From Kushneria sinocarnis (GTDB lineage Bacteria > Pseudomonadota > Gammaproteobacteria > Pseudomonadales > Halomonadaceae), in assembly GCF_003633775.1 (NCBI RefSeq), contig NZ_RBIN01000003.1, forward strand, positions 310,001 through 374,000: 64,000 bases of DNA. The letters run 5' to 3'. Positions 26,945 through 38,977 of this stretch are shown piece after piece. Both the position numbers and the translations under genes were made by a program. The notes beneath the pieces are model-generated. The model had not been told where the DNA came from. It made no database searches and saw only the letters and a list, made by a program, of their open reading frames with translations. The stretch's first letter is position 1, and the number at the start of each line of letters is the position of its first letter.

Positions 26945-28630
26945 ATGACTGCAACGGATTTCGCGACCTCCCGAATCGACACCCCGATCGAAGAGCGGGA
27001 GAGCATGAGTTTCGATGTCATCATCGTGGGTGCCGGTGTGGCCGGCCTTTCCGCGGCCTGTCGGCTGATGCAGCAGGCCGAAGCGAACGGTAGCGAACTC
27101 TCCGTCTGCGTCCTGGAGAAGGGAGCGGAAGTCGGTGCGCATGTCCTGTCCGGCGCGATATTCGACCCGCGCGCCCTGACCGAGCTCTTCCCCGACTGGG
27201 AGACACTGGGCGCACCACTACATACCCCGGTCGAGCGCGACGAGTTCTACCGTCTCGATGAAGTGCAGGGCAGCACGCTGCCGGCAGCGCTGCTGCCGCC
27301 CTCGATGCACAACAGCGGCAACTACATCATCAGCGCCGGCGAACTCACCCGCTGGCTGGGCGAACGGGCCGAAGCGCTGGGCGTTGATATCTTTCCCGGA
27401 TTTCCCGCCCAGTCGCTGCTGGTCGATGACGGCGGCGGCATTGCCGGGGTCATGACCGGCGACATGGGAGTGGACCGCGACGATCAGCCGAAGGCCACCT
27501 TCATGCCGGGCATGGCGCTGTACGCCCGCTATACCCTGTTTGCCGAGGGATCACGCGGCCATCTCGGCCGGCAGCTGATCGAGCGCTTCGAGCTTGACCG
27601 CGACAGTGACCCGCAGCACTACGCCATCGGCCTCAAGGAGCTCTGGGAGGTACCCGCCGAGCAGCATCAGCCCGGGCTGGTCGTGCACGGCGTGGGCTGG
27701 CCGCTGCAGGGCAATGCCCAGGGCGGCTCGTTTCTCTATCACGGCCCCGATCGACAGGTGATGGTCGGTCTGATCATCGATCTCAACTATGCCAACCCCT
27801 GGCTTTCGCCCTTCGACGAATTCCAGCGGCTCAAGCATCATCCGAACTTCGCCCGCCATCTCGAGAGCGGCCAGCGCATCGGTTTCGGCGCGCGCTCAAT
27901 CACCAAGGGTGGCTACAACAGCCTGCCACGCATGGCCTTCCCCGGCGGGCTGCTGATCGGCTGTGACGCCGGCACACTCGACTTTTCACGCATCAAGGGA
28001 TTGCACACGGCGATGAAATCGGGACTGCTGGCCGCCGACAGCGTGACCGAGGCCTTGCAGATGGGCGATGACGCGCCGTCTACACTGACCGATTACGGCC
28101 AGCGTCTCGAGCAAAGCTGGCTGGGCGAGGAACTGCGGCGCAACCGCAACTTCGGCCCCGCCCTGCACCGCTTCGGCGATACCCTGGGTGGTGCCTGGAA
28201 CTGGCTCGATCAGAAGCTCGGCGGACGCCTGCCGGTTCTCCATGACCGCACCCGCGATCACGAAGCCATGGAGAGCATCGAGCAGCATGCGCGCATCGAG
28301 TACCCGCGCCCTGACAACCGGCTGTCGTTCGACAAGCCGAGTTCGGTTTACCTCAGCAACACCAACCATGACGAGGATCAGCCCAGTCACCTGCGGCTGA
28401 AGGATGACCGCATTCCCATCGAAACCAACCTGCCCCGTTACGCCGAGCCGGCCCAGCGCTACTGCCCGGTCGGCGTTTATGAGGTGGTGGAAAACGAGCA
28501 GGGCGCCCGCTTCCGGATCAACTTTCAGAACTGCATTCACTGCAAGACCTGTGACATCAAGGATCCGTCACAGAACATCGTCTGGACACCGCCGGAAGGC
28601 GGCGGCGGGCCCAACTACCCGCACATGTAA
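26945..28630 (+). CDS. etfD: Electron transfer flavoprotein:ubiquinone oxidoreductase
   Basis: Membrane-associated FAD and 4Fe-4S enzyme that passes electrons from ETF to ubiquinone. The 561-residue protein has the FAD-binding FDVIIVGAGVAGLSAACRL near the N-terminus, LSGAIFDPRAL, GGSFLYHGPDRQVMVGLI, FPGGLLIGCDAGTLDFSRIKG, and the C-terminal cluster-binding INFQNCIHCKTCDIKDPSQN with ending GGGPNYPHM. ATG 26945 gives a 20-residue leader; an internal ATG at 27005 preceded by CGGGAGAGC is an equally reasonable start. Divergent from etfBA. Confidence 0.96.
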   Translation: MTATDFATSRIDTPIEERESMSFDVIIVGAGVAGLSAACRLMQQAEANGSELSVCVLEKGAEVGAHVLSGAIFDPRALTELFPDWETLGAPLHTPVERDEFYRLDEVQGSTLPAALLPPSMHNSGNYIISAGELTRWLGERAEALGVDIFPGFPAQSLLVDDGGGIAGVMTGDMGVDRDDQPKATFMPGMALYARYTLFAEGSRGHLGRQLIERFELDRDSDPQHYAIGLKELWEVPAEQHQPGLVVHGVGWPLQGNAQGGSFLYHGPDRQVMVGLIIDLNYANPWLSPFDEFQRLKHHPNFARHLESGQRIGFGARSITKGGYNSLPRMAFPGGLLIGCDAGTLDFSRIKGLHTAMKSGLLAADSVTEALQMGDDAPSTLTDYGQRLEQSWLGEELRRNRNFGPALHRFGDTLGGAWNWLDQKLGGRLPVLHDRTRDHEAMESIEQHARIEYPRPDNRLSFDKPSSVYLSNTNHDEDQPSHLRLKDDRIPIETNLPRYAEPAQRYCPVGVYEVVENEQGARFRINFQNCIHCKTCDIKDPSQNIVWTPPEGGGGPNYPHM

Positions 28631-28648
28631 CCGACCGGCCGGCCGGCT

Positions 28649-29497
28649 TCAGATATCCGGACGGCGGCTCGGATGTTCGGTCGCCACCGGCCGGCTCGGG
28701 TCACTGCTCCACTCGCTCCAGGAGCCGGGATAAAGCTTCGGCAGTGGCCGGCCGAGCGCCGCGTGCGCCAGAATGATCAGACAGGCACTGATGCCTGAAC
28801 CGCAGTAGGCAATACTCTGCTGTCCGGTGGCCGGCAACAGCTGTTCCAGTTCGGCACTGTCGATCAGGCAGCTGGTATCGTCCAGCATCGAGGCACCCGG
28901 CAGATTGTGCGCCCCGGGGATATGACCGGCGACCGGATCGATCGGCTCGTTGTCACCGCGATAGCGGGTCGCCGGACGGGCATCGAGCAGCAGCGCGTTA
29001 CCGCTGGCCACCTCATCGGCAGACGCGATCATGTCGTGGTTGAACTCCGGCTGCCAGCCGCTCGGCGTCGGCAGCGGGGTCTCGCCGCTCTCCAGCCGCC
29101 CGCCATCGGCCTGCCACACCTGAATGCCACCGTTGAGCACATGCACGTTTTCGTGCCCGGCCCAGCGCAGCATCCACCACGCCCGGGCAGCGGCCAGCTG
29201 GCCACCGGCATCGTCATAAACCACGACCCGCACGCCGGGATCGATCCCCCAGTGCTGCAGGGTCTCTTGCCACTGCGCCGGGGCCGGCAGCGGATGACGC
29301 CCGCCATGGGCACCACCCGGCGGTGCCGACAGCTCGCGGTCCATGTCAGCGTGCAGCGCCCCCGGCAGATGCCCTTCCAGCCACATCCGGCGGCCGGCTT
29401 CGGCATCATCCAGCCGTGCCCGGCAGTCGAGAATCAGCAGCGGGCGTGGGTCACGCTGCCAGAGTGCCAGCGTGGAAATATCAATCAGGGCAGCCAT
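28649..29497 (-). CDS. Rhodanese-type sulfurtransferase (SseA-like)
   Basis: A 282-residue protein with two rhodanese domains. The N-terminal inactive domain has LLILDCRARLDDAEAGR and ARAWWMLRWAGHENVHVLNGG; the C-terminal domain carries the catalytic Cys in IAYCGSGISACLI. The loop CGSGIS resembles the mercaptopyruvate sulfurtransferase type (CGSGVT) more than the CRKGVT of thiosulfate transferases, so 3-mercaptopyruvate is the likelier sulfur donor, but substrate cannot be decided here. Convergent with etfD; 8 bases upstream of the helicase stop. Confidence 0.85.
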   Translation of the reverse strand: MAALIDISTLALWQRDPRPLLILDCRARLDDAEAGRRMWLEGHLPGALHADMDRELSAPPGGAHGGRHPLPAPAQWQETLQHWGIDPGVRVVVYDDAGGQLAAARAWWMLRWAGHENVHVLNGGIQVWQADGGRLESGETPLPTPSGWQPEFNHDMIASADEVASGNALLLDARPATRYRGDNEPIDPVAGHIPGAHNLPGASMLDDTSCLIDSAELEQLLPATGQQSIAYCGSGISACLIILAHAALGRPLPKLYPGSWSEWSSDPSRPVATEHPSRRPDI

Positions 29498-29505
29498 GGC
29501 AATCC

Positions 29506-31710
29506 TTACTTGTTGACAACGCGTTCAATGGGCGCGCGGGCCGCTACCAGCCGGCGACGCCCTGCTCGACTGAAACTGACCTCCAGAATACAACGCTCCC
29601 GTTCGCCTTCCACGATTTCAATCGCACCTTCACCGAAAACGGCATGATGAATGCGCTCACCGGGTCGCCATCCGGATACACCGGCCGCATGCGTCCCGCC
29701 GGACCGTGATTCGCCAGCCGTTACCGTCAGGGGACTGCCCACGGCCTGCAGGTAGCGCTGTACCAGTGCCGGCTGCGATACGGCAGGTGTGCTGCCATCA
29801 TACGCCTTCAGCTGCCGATCGATACGCATGCAGTCCGGCCAGGCGGTTTCGCCGATGAAGCGGCTGGCCTGCCGCTGCCCGCCATCCCGGCAGAGCAGCA
29901 GCGACTCCCGCGCCCGGGTAACACCGACATAGAAAAGCCGGCGCTCCTCCTCCAGGGCCGCATCACTCAATGGCGCTTCGCGGCTGTAGGCCGGGAAATC
30001 CTCCTCGTTGAGGCCCCATAACACGACCATGGGCCACTCCAGCCCCTTGGCACCGTGCACCGTGGAGAGCAGCACCCCCCCTTCGGCCACCTCGACGGGA
30101 TTCTTGAGCAGCGCGATAAAGGCCGTGGGATCATCCGCCAGCTCACCGGCCTGCTCGATCAGTACATCCAGCAGCCGGATATCCTCCTCTCCCTTGTCGC
30201 GTCGGGCCGCGGCACGACGCAGCAGCTTTTCGGCATCCAGCGTATCGACCACGTGCGCAAGCAGCCGGGCCGGTGACCAGGCAGCAAGTGACGGCAGGTC
30301 ACACAGTAATGTCCAGCGCTTCTTGAGGTTGCGCCGCTGCACGGGACGCAGGCCGCTCAAGAGCGGCGAATGCTTGTCCGGCCACTGCTGATGTTCCGCC
30401 AGCTGCTGGCAGAGTCGCTCGAGCCGCTCGCGTGCCACGAAGGTCGTGGGCTGCTCGAACAGCAGCTGCAGATGCTGCGGGTCGCGCAGCAGCGAGGCAT
30501 CCATGGCCAGCTCCAGAAAGCCGGCAAGCGCTCGCACCAGCGGCAGACGAAACACGAACCGATCCTCGCGCCCGAGCCGAAAGGGAATGCCCTGGCGCAG
30601 GAAATGCAGCTGCACCGGCACCGTCAGCGTCCAGCTGCGTACCAGAATGGCTACTTCATCCAGCCGTCGGCCACCGGCCACCCAGTGCTGCACCTGCTCG
30701 ATCAGCGCGCGGGTGCCACTGCACTGATCGATCCGGGTCACCGGATTATCGGGGGCCGCCAGCGTCAGCTGATCGGGACGGCGCTGATTGGCAAGAATGG
30801 CGTGGTTGGCCACCAGGGCCAGGGCATGACCATGGCGAAAGGTGAAGCTGAGAGCATAGTCACGCGGTCTGCCAAACAGCGCTTCGAAGCGCTCGCCCAT
30901 GGCATCGGGACGCGCCCCTCGCCACTCGTAGATGCACTGGTTGGCATCGCCGACCGCCATCACGCTCGCCCGGCCCCCGCTCAGCATCGCCAGCAGCTGC
31001 AGCTGGGCCTCGTTGATGTCCTGATACTCATCGACCACGACATGATCCAGAAAGCCGCCGACCCGATCGCGCAGGGCCCGGTCGCGCCGCAACGCTTTCA
31101 GTGGGCGATAGAGCAGATCGGCATAGGTCATCAGCCCCTGACGCTCGAGCAGGCCCTCGAGCGCCCGGCAGGCCGCCGGAAAGTGACCGGTATCGCTGCC
31201 GTAATCCAGCCGCTCATAGAGCCTTTCAGGCGCACAGCATTCCGCCTTGACCAGATCACAGAACTGGGTGAGGGTTTCCAGCCGTTCGGTTTCAAGTGCC
31301 GTTTCCAGGCGCTCCGGGTCATCCTCGAGCACCTGCTGCAGGGCCTGCTTGAGGAGCCGCTCATGCTGCCAGTCGGCTTCCAGCAGCTGTCTCGGTTCCA
31401 GCACGCCCCAGCGGGTCAGGGTCGTGGTCAGCCGGTGGCCGATGGAGTGAAAGGTCCGCACCCGCGGCAGCTCGGCACCGGATGGCGCATGCTGCTGCAG
31501 ACGGCGGGTGAAATCCTCGCGCGCCGCGCGGTTGAACATCAGCACCATCAGCCGCCCAGCCGGCACCCCGCATCCCAGCAGATACAGCACCCTGGCCACC
31601 AGCGTGGCAGTCTTGCCGGCCCCTGCCACGGCCATCACCCGGGCATGGCCCTGGTCGTGATGAACCACGGCATGCTGCTGCTCGGTCAGTTCCGGATCGG
31701 TTGCCGCCAC
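29506..31710 (-). CDS. UvrD/Rep-family superfamily 1 DNA helicase
   Basis: A 734-residue 3'-5' helicase of the UvrD/PcrA/Rep group. Motifs: LTEQQHAVVHHDQGHARV (Q motif), AVAGAGKTATLVARVL (Walker A), VVDEYQDINEAQLQLL (Walker B), GDANQCIYEWRGA, SFTFRHGHALALVANHA, STVHGAKGLEWPMVVLWGLN and VGVTRARESLLLC. A Tudor-like C-terminal domain (RIHHAVFGEGAIEIVEG) is also present. Motif details differ from canonical UvrD, so it may be a paralog with another role. The frame opens at TTG 31725, but GTG 31710 has GGGGAG just upstream and lies 11 bases after the DUF1285 gene stop. Confidence 0.88.
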   Translation of the reverse strand: MAATDPELTEQQHAVVHHDQGHARVMAVAGAGKTATLVARVLYLLGCGVPAGRLMVLMFNRAAREDFTRRLQQHAPSGAELPRVRTFHSIGHRLTTTLTRWGVLEPRQLLEADWQHERLLKQALQQVLEDDPERLETALETERLETLTQFCDLVKAECCAPERLYERLDYGSDTGHFPAACRALEGLLERQGLMTYADLLYRPLKALRRDRALRDRVGGFLDHVVVDEYQDINEAQLQLLAMLSGGRASVMAVGDANQCIYEWRGARPDAMGERFEALFGRPRDYALSFTFRHGHALALVANHAILANQRRPDQLTLAAPDNPVTRIDQCSGTRALIEQVQHWVAGGRRLDEVAILVRSWTLTVPVQLHFLRQGIPFRLGREDRFVFRLPLVRALAGFLELAMDASLLRDPQHLQLLFEQPTTFVARERLERLCQQLAEHQQWPDKHSPLLSGLRPVQRRNLKKRWTLLCDLPSLAAWSPARLLAHVVDTLDAEKLLRRAAARRDKGEEDIRLLDVLIEQAGELADDPTAFIALLKNPVEVAEGGVLLSTVHGAKGLEWPMVVLWGLNEEDFPAYSREAPLSDAALEEERRLFYVGVTRARESLLLCRDGGQRQASRFIGETAWPDCMRIDRQLKAYDGSTPAVSQPALVQRYLQAVGSPLTVTAGESRSGGTHAAGVSGWRPGERIHHAVFGEGAIEIVEGERERCILEVSFSRAGRRRLVAARAPIERVVNK

Positions 31711-31721
31711 GCTCTCCCCGT

Positions 31722-32318
31722 TCAAGCGGATGTGCCCCGGGGCGGGGCATCAATCATGTCCGGCGGCGGATAGCCCAGCGGCTGCCAGACACCGTCACTT
31801 TCCAGGCCGAGTTCATGACGGTCCTCGATCAGGCGAATCTCGCCCTGCTCGATCAGGGTCATGAAAACACTGTTGCCGAGCCGGGCATGCAGGCCGAAAC
31901 GCACTGCCACGGTCGGAGGCCGCTCCTTTTCGTCGCGCTCGAGCCGGTGCGTGGCCCCCAGCGCCAGACGGTCCCCCGTGCCGGTGGTCAGCCACCAGAC
32001 CGGCACGCCATGCTCATTGACCTCTCGCCGGGCATCGACGATCAGCAGGGGATGATCCTCGACCCGGATACGCCACTTCTCCACCGGCGTGAGCAGATAG
32101 TAGTCACCGTCCGACTCCCGGCGCAGTAATCTGGAAAGCTGGCGCATCACGCGCGGATGCGACACGTGACGCCCCTCGTGCCACCACTCGCCACGCCGAT
32201 CGATACGCATGTCGATATCGCCGCAGAAGGGAGGCTGCCACTCCATGAGGGGCGGCAACTGCTCCTCGTCATCGGCCAGCGCTTCGATCCAGGCCCCGAA
32301 GGGAAAGGATGTGGACAT
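31722..32318 (-). CDS. DUF1285 family protein
   Basis: A 198-residue cytoplasmic protein of unknown function. Visible features: FCGDIDMRIDRRGEWWHEGR, PRVMRQLSRLLRRESDGDYYLLTPVEKWRI (split motifs), VEDHPLLIVDA and, at the end, DGVWQPLGYPPPDMID, all hallmarks of the DUF1285 family common in Pseudomonas and Halomonas. ATG 32318 is supported by GGGAGG; the frame continues 52 codons upstream without conservation. It sits between tatD and the UvrD-like helicase on the same strand. Confidence 0.82.
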   Translation of the reverse strand: MSTSFPFGAWIEALADDEEQLPPLMEWQPPFCGDIDMRIDRRGEWWHEGRHVSHPRVMRQLSRLLRRESDGDYYLLTPVEKWRIRVEDHPLLIVDARREVNEHGVPVWWLTTGTGDRLALGATHRLERDEKERPPTVAVRFGLHARLGNSVFMTLIEQGEIRLIEDRHELGLESDGVWQPLGYPPPDMIDAPPRGTSA

Positions 32319-32334
32319 GCAGCCTCCCGCTTGC

Positions 32335-33195
32335 TCAACCGTCGACGGACTCCGGCACAGCCTGCCGGAACAGGCGATAGAAATTGGATGTGGTCTGCAT
32401 GGCGACCTCATCCAGGCTGATACCGCGTACCCGAGCGATGGTGCGCGCCACCTCGATGACATGCCCGGGCTCATTGGACTGCCCCCGATAGGGTACCGGC
32501 GCCAGCCATGGACTATCGGTTTCGATCAGCAGCCGATCGAGCGGAATGACGCGAGCCAGCTCACGGACCGACTCGGCACGGGCGAAGGTCACGATACCGG
32601 AGAGCGAAATGTAAAAGCCCATTCCGATCGCTTCCCGGGCCATGTCGAGATCCTCGGTAAAGCAGTGCAGTACCCCGCCGATGGCGGGGTCACTGTAGCG
32701 CGCGATCATTTCCAGAGTGGCATCGCGTGCACCCCGGGTATGAATGCTGACCGGCAACTCGGCACGCGTGGCAGCCTGCAGGTGGGTGGCAAAGCGGGCG
32801 AGCTGACGTTCACGGTCGATACGCGGCTGCGCCGAGCCCTCGGCCGGCAGGAAATCGAGGCCGATCTCGCCGATCGCCACCGGATCAAAGCGTTCGATGG
32901 CCGCCTCGACCTCCTCGAGAGTCATCTCCCGTTCGGGATCGGCCAGCGGATGCACCCCGCCGGCATGGACGATCTCGTCATGACGCCGTGCCATGGCCAC
33001 CAGAGCGGGAACGCCCGACCAGTCGGTAGCCACGGCCAGACAGCAGCGTACGCCATGGGAGCGGGCTCTGGTCAGCGTCTCATCAAGATGACCTGATCCG
33101 TCATCGTGCCCGGCCACGCCAAGCCGATCCAGATGACAGTGGGAATCGACCAGGCCGACTCCGTGAGAGAGTGTTTCGGATGTTTCTGCGGGCAT
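32335..33195 (-). CDS. tatD: TatD-family hydrolase/deoxyribonuclease
   Basis: Metal-dependent amidohydrolase-fold hydrolase of 286 residues, with VDSHCHLD, AIGEIGLDFL, PVSIHTRGARDA, LHCFTEDLDM and LIETDSPWLAPVPYRG providing the metal ligands. It lies directly after pilZ at the end of the tmk-holB-pilZ string, which makes it the TatD/YcfH-type homolog normally found beside holB. Exact substrate is not known; related enzymes have 3'-5' exonuclease activity or act as D-aminoacyl-tRNA hydrolases. Confidence 0.9.
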   Translation of the reverse strand: MPAETSETLSHGVGLVDSHCHLDRLGVAGHDDGSGHLDETLTRARSHGVRCCLAVATDWSGVPALVAMARRHDEIVHAGGVHPLADPEREMTLEEVEAAIERFDPVAIGEIGLDFLPAEGSAQPRIDRERQLARFATHLQAATRAELPVSIHTRGARDATLEMIARYSDPAIGGVLHCFTEDLDMAREAIGMGFYISLSGIVTFARAESVRELARVIPLDRLLIETDSPWLAPVPYRGQSNEPGHVIEVARTIARVRGISLDEVAMQTTSNFYRLFRQAVPESVDG

Positions 33196-33205
33196 GATCG
33201 GTCAC

Positions 33206-33541
33206 TCAGAATGTATAACCGGAACGCGAAGGCGTTCCAAGGCCGTCAAGCAGGCGTTCGATCCGCAGCCGCAGCGCATGTTCGGCAGCATCGAAGTGCA
33301 CCCCAATGCCGGCGGCCCGGCGGCCCGAGACCCCGGGTGGCGATACCCAAGCCACCACCCCCGATACCGGGATGCGCTCGCCTTCATCGGGCAGACGCAG
33401 CAGCAGATAGACGCGTTCGCCCAGTGCGTATCGCTCATCGGTCGGCACGAAGATACCGCCCTGCTCGAGCTGCGGCATCCAGGCCGCCTGCAGGGTCTCC
33501 AGCTCATCGAAAGCCAGCGATAGTGCCTTGTGGGACGCCAT
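33206..33541 (-). CDS. pilZ: PilZ, type IV pilus assembly protein (non-c-di-GMP-binding type)
   Basis: A 111-residue protein closely resembling P. aeruginosa PilZ: AAWMPQLEQGGIFVPTDERYALG, LLLRLPDEGERIPVSG and VAWVSPPGVSGRRAAGIGV (motifs shown in part). The usual c-di-GMP motifs RxxxR and D/NxSxxG are absent; the corresponding loop reads QLEQGGIF. In Pseudomonas this gene also follows holB and is needed for pilus biogenesis. ATG 33541 has AAGGAG at good spacing; a longer frame to 33580 is not needed. Confidence 0.87.
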   Translation of the reverse strand: MASHKALSLAFDELETLQAAWMPQLEQGGIFVPTDERYALGERVYLLLRLPDEGERIPVSGVVAWVSPPGVSGRRAAGIGVHFDAAEHALRLRIERLLDGLGTPSRSGYTF

Positions 33542-33582
33542 GGTTTCTCCTTGCAGGTCAGTAGGCCGGCTACACGTCACGG

Positions 33583-36253
<2,671 letters not shown>

Positions 36254-36295
36254 TCAGCAGCTTCCTCGACAGTGTTCGGGGGTGTCTTCATGACA

Positions 36296-37150
36296 TTACA
36301 TTCGGGGATAGCCCAGCCGGGCGTGTGCCGCTGCCTGCAGGTCCCGCAGTGGCTTCTGGACTGCGGGATCCCGAAGCCGCCAGTGGCAACGCAGCACAGC
36401 CGTATCAGACCGGACCCCCTCCAGCCAGCGCTCGAGCGGCCAGACCCCCTGCACACTATTGAACACACAGGCGGCTTCGGCCTGCTCGAGTGCTGCCGGG
36501 CCGGCTTCGACTTCGGTCAGCTGTCCTTCTTCCAGCAGTACCTCGCGCAGCGTGCCTGCCACGCCACACTGCTCCAGCCGGGGCGTCAGCCAGCGTCGGG
36601 CATCACGATCGAACCAGGCCAGATTCATGGCGGTGGCTTCGATCAGTACCCCCTCGCCATCACGGAGCAGCCCTTCGGCAATGGCCGGATCCGTCCACTC
36701 CCGGCGCGCCAGCACATTATCGAGCCGGTTGAGATGCTTGAGTCCTGCCAGGGCAGGCTGCCGGGCCAGGCGCCAGGCGCAGCTGCGTACGGCAATGCCG
36801 TCCTGCCAGCGTTCGGAACGAGGAGCAAAGGGCATGATGCGCCACCGCAGGCGCGGCTGTACATCCTCGGGCACCTGATAACCGCGCCCCCCGCTCCCGC
36901 GGGTGATCATCAGCTTGAGGATCGCCAGACCGTGACCGGCCTGCGCCGGCAGAACCGTCAGCGCATCAGGTTCGGGAGCCGGAATGCCCAGACGCTGCAG
37001 GCCGGCATGCAGACGCGCCAGATGTGACTCCCACAGGAGAGGCTGGCCGTCACGCACCAGAATGGTTTCGAACACGCCGTCGCCAAAGGCCAGGCCACGA
37101 TCATCAACCGGGACCGGTGCGTCACCGCTTGAATGCACCTCGGCATTCAT
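36296..37150 (-). CDS. pabC: Aminodeoxychorismate lyase
   Basis: PLP enzyme of fold type IV that splits 4-amino-4-deoxychorismate to p-aminobenzoate and pyruvate for folate synthesis. The 284-residue protein starts with DDRGLAFGDGVFETILVRDG (split) and has the PLP lysine in GLKHLNRLDNVLARREW and IEATAMNLAWFDRDA. The family resembles branched-chain and D-amino acid aminotransferases, but the fabF-pabC-mltG context fixes the assignment. It follows fabF by 12 bases. Confidence 0.92.
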   Translation of the reverse strand: MNAEVHSSGDAPVPVDDRGLAFGDGVFETILVRDGQPLLWESHLARLHAGLQRLGIPAPEPDALTVLPAQAGHGLAILKLMITRGSGGRGYQVPEDVQPRLRWRIMPFAPRSERWQDGIAVRSCAWRLARQPALAGLKHLNRLDNVLARREWTDPAIAEGLLRDGEGVLIEATAMNLAWFDRDARRWLTPRLEQCGVAGTLREVLLEEGQLTEVEAGPAALEQAEAACVFNSVQGVWPLERWLEGVRSDTAVLRCHWRLRDPAVQKPLRDLQAAAHARLGYPRM

Positions 37151-37162
37151 GGCAGCACTCCG

Positions 37163-38401
37163 CTACAGCTTCGAGAAGACCAGCGAACCATTGGTACCGC
37201 CGAAACCGAAGGAGTTCGACAGCACATAGTCGATCTTCATGTCGCGGGCCGTATGCGGGACATAGTCAAGCTGACAGCGTTCATCGGGGTTGTCGAGATT
37301 GATGGTGGGCGGTGCCACCTGATCCCGCAGCGCCAGAATGGAGAAGATCGCCTCCACCGAACCGGCAGCTCCCAGCAGATGCCCGATCATCGACTTGGTC
37401 GAGCTGACCGCAACACTTCTGGCGGCTTCTCCCATGATCTGCTCAACGGCACGGCTTTCGGCAACATCGCCGGCCGAGGTCGAAGTGCCATGGGCATTGA
37501 TGTAGTCGATCCTGTCGGGATCGATGCCGGCATCACGGATGGCATTGCGCATTGCCAGTGCCGCTCCGGTACCGCTTTCCGGCGGCGCCGTCATGTGGTG
37601 GGCATCATCACTCATGCCGAAACCACAGAATTCGGCATGGATGGTCGCCCCCCGGGCCCTGGCATGCTCATACTCCTCGAGCACGAGAATCCCGGCCCCA
37701 TCGGAGAGCACGAAACCGTCACGGTCGCGGTCCCACGGCCGACTGGCCGCTGCCGGATCATCATTGCGTGTGGAGAGCGCCCGTGCGGCGGAGAAGCCGC
37801 CGACACCCAGCGGTGTGGTCGCCATTTCGGCACCGCCGCAGATCATGACATCGGCATCACCGTAGGCGATGGTACGCGCGCTGTAGCCGATGTTATGGGT
37901 ACCCGAGGTGCAGGCCGTGGTAATGGCAATATTGGGGCCACGAAACCCGTACTGAATCGCCAGATTGCCCGAGATCATGTTGATGATCGAGCCGGGTACA
38001 AAGAAAGGAGAGACGCGTCGCGGCCCGCCCTTGAGCAGGGCATTGTGATTGGTTTCGATCATCGGCAGGCCACCGATGCCGGAACCGATCGCCAGGCCGA
38101 TGCGTTCGGCGTTCTCCTCGGTGCATTCGATCCCGGCTTCACTGATCGCCTGAGCCGCTGCGGCCATCCCGTACTGAATGAAGAGGTCCATCTTGCGGGC
38201 CTCCTTGGGATTGAAGTACAGCCCCGGATCGAAATCCTTGATGGATCCGCTGAAGCGGGTATTGAAGGCACTGGCATCGAAATTCTCGATCGGCCCGATA
38301 CCGCTGCGACCTGCGGTAATGGCACTCCAGCTATCCTCGACGGTATTACCCACCGGGGTAATCAGGCCCATGCCGGTTACCACAACCCTTCTGCGAGGCA
38401 T
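37163..38401 (-). CDS. fabF: Beta-ketoacyl-ACP synthase II
   Basis: Elongates acyl-ACP with malonyl-ACP. The 412-residue thiolase-fold protein begins [19 protein letters not shown], with catalytic Cys in [12 protein letters not shown], His in [11 protein letters not shown] and His in [12 protein letters not shown], and ends [17 protein letters not shown] 38401 has GGAGG upstream; the frame opens 11 codons earlier. A hairpin lies in the 245-base gap between acpP and fabF, so fabF may be expressed at a lower level than acpP. Confidence 0.97.
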   Translation of the reverse strand: MPRRRVVVTGMGLITPVGNTVEDSWSAITAGRSGIGPIENFDASAFNTRFSGSIKDFDPGLYFNPKEARKMDLFIQYGMAAAAQAISEAGIECTEENAERIGLAIGSGIGGLPMIETNHNALLKGGPRRVSPFFVPGSIINMISGNLAIQYGFRGPNIAITTACTSGTHNIGYSARTIAYGDADVMICGGAEMATTPLGVGGFSAARALSTRNDDPAAASRPWDRDRDGFVLSDGAGILVLEEYEHARARGATIHAEFCGFGMSDDAHHMTAPPESGTGAALAMRNAIRDAGIDPDRIDYINAHGTSTSAGDVAESRAVEQIMGEAARSVAVSSTKSMIGHLLGAAGSVEAIFSILALRDQVAPPTINLDNPDERCQLDYVPHTARDMKIDYVLSNSFGFGGTNGSLVFSKL

Positions 38402-38577
38402 TGGTCTTCCTCCAAACAGCCAAATGGATGCCACAGCGCCCTCTGATGGGGCACGCTGCAGGCATCACTCCATTATACCGATTGTCGAACCTTCCGGGAC
38501 GGTCTGATGCCGTAAAAACGGTAGCCGACAACAGCGCATTATCCGGCCATGAACACCGAATGAACGCTTCAAAACGA

Positions 38578-38611
38578 CAGGGCCGCCTTGCCTGACGACA
38601 AGGCGGCCCTG
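38578..38611 (-). terminator. Intrinsic terminator or attenuator between acpP and fabF
   Basis: A perfect 13-base stem (CAGGGCCGCCTTG at 38578-38590, CAAGGCGGCCCTG at 38599-38611) with an 8-base loop is followed on the minus strand by TCGTTTTG. It lies 36 bases after the acpP stop and about 175 bases before fabF, so acpP transcripts probably end here in part, with read-through or a separate promoter for fabF. Confidence 0.75.
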
Positions 38612-38646
38612 CAATGCACGAGTGGTGCGGGAACCGTCAACCAGGA

Positions 38647-38880
38647 TTACTGGTGAGCAACAATATAATCGATCGCTTCCTGCACGGTCGTGATCTTTTC
38701 GGCTTCCTCATCGGGAATTTCGGTATCGAATTCCTCTTCAAGTGCCATCACCAGTTCAACGGTGTCGAGCGAGTCGGCGCCGAGATCTTCAGTGAAGGAA
38801 GAGCTGTTCTGAATCTCTTCTTCCTTGACGTTCAACCGCTCGGCTACAACCTTCTTCACACGCTCTTCGATGGTACTCAT
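38647..38880 (-). CDS. acpP: Acyl carrier protein
   Basis: The 77-residue acidic protein has the phosphopantetheine attachment Ser in [19 protein letters not shown] (Ser followed by Leu-Asp), and ends [14 protein letters not shown]. It carries growing acyl chains for the fab enzymes and for lipid A and phospholipid synthesis. AGGAG supports the ATG. It sits between fabG and fabF with gaps of about 97 and 245 bases; a terminator hairpin follows, which fits its usual high, separate expression. Confidence 0.98.
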   Translation of the reverse strand: MSTIEERVKKVVAERLNVKEEEIQNSSSFTEDLGADSLDTVELVMALEEEFDTEIPDEEAEKITTVQEAIDYIVAHQ

Positions 38881-38977
38881 TGGCTTACTACTCCTGGTTG
38901 TGCAAATCCGCCAGCTCGAAACTGCCGGGTAGTTTATAGACCGCTATAGATCGACGCAACCGCGCGTCAGGCGGACC

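Noticed and set aside
33202-33507. A second minus-strand frame over the pilZ gene
   Set aside because: It is a frame-shifted shadow; the 33206-33541 frame matches PilZ and has a good ribosome site.
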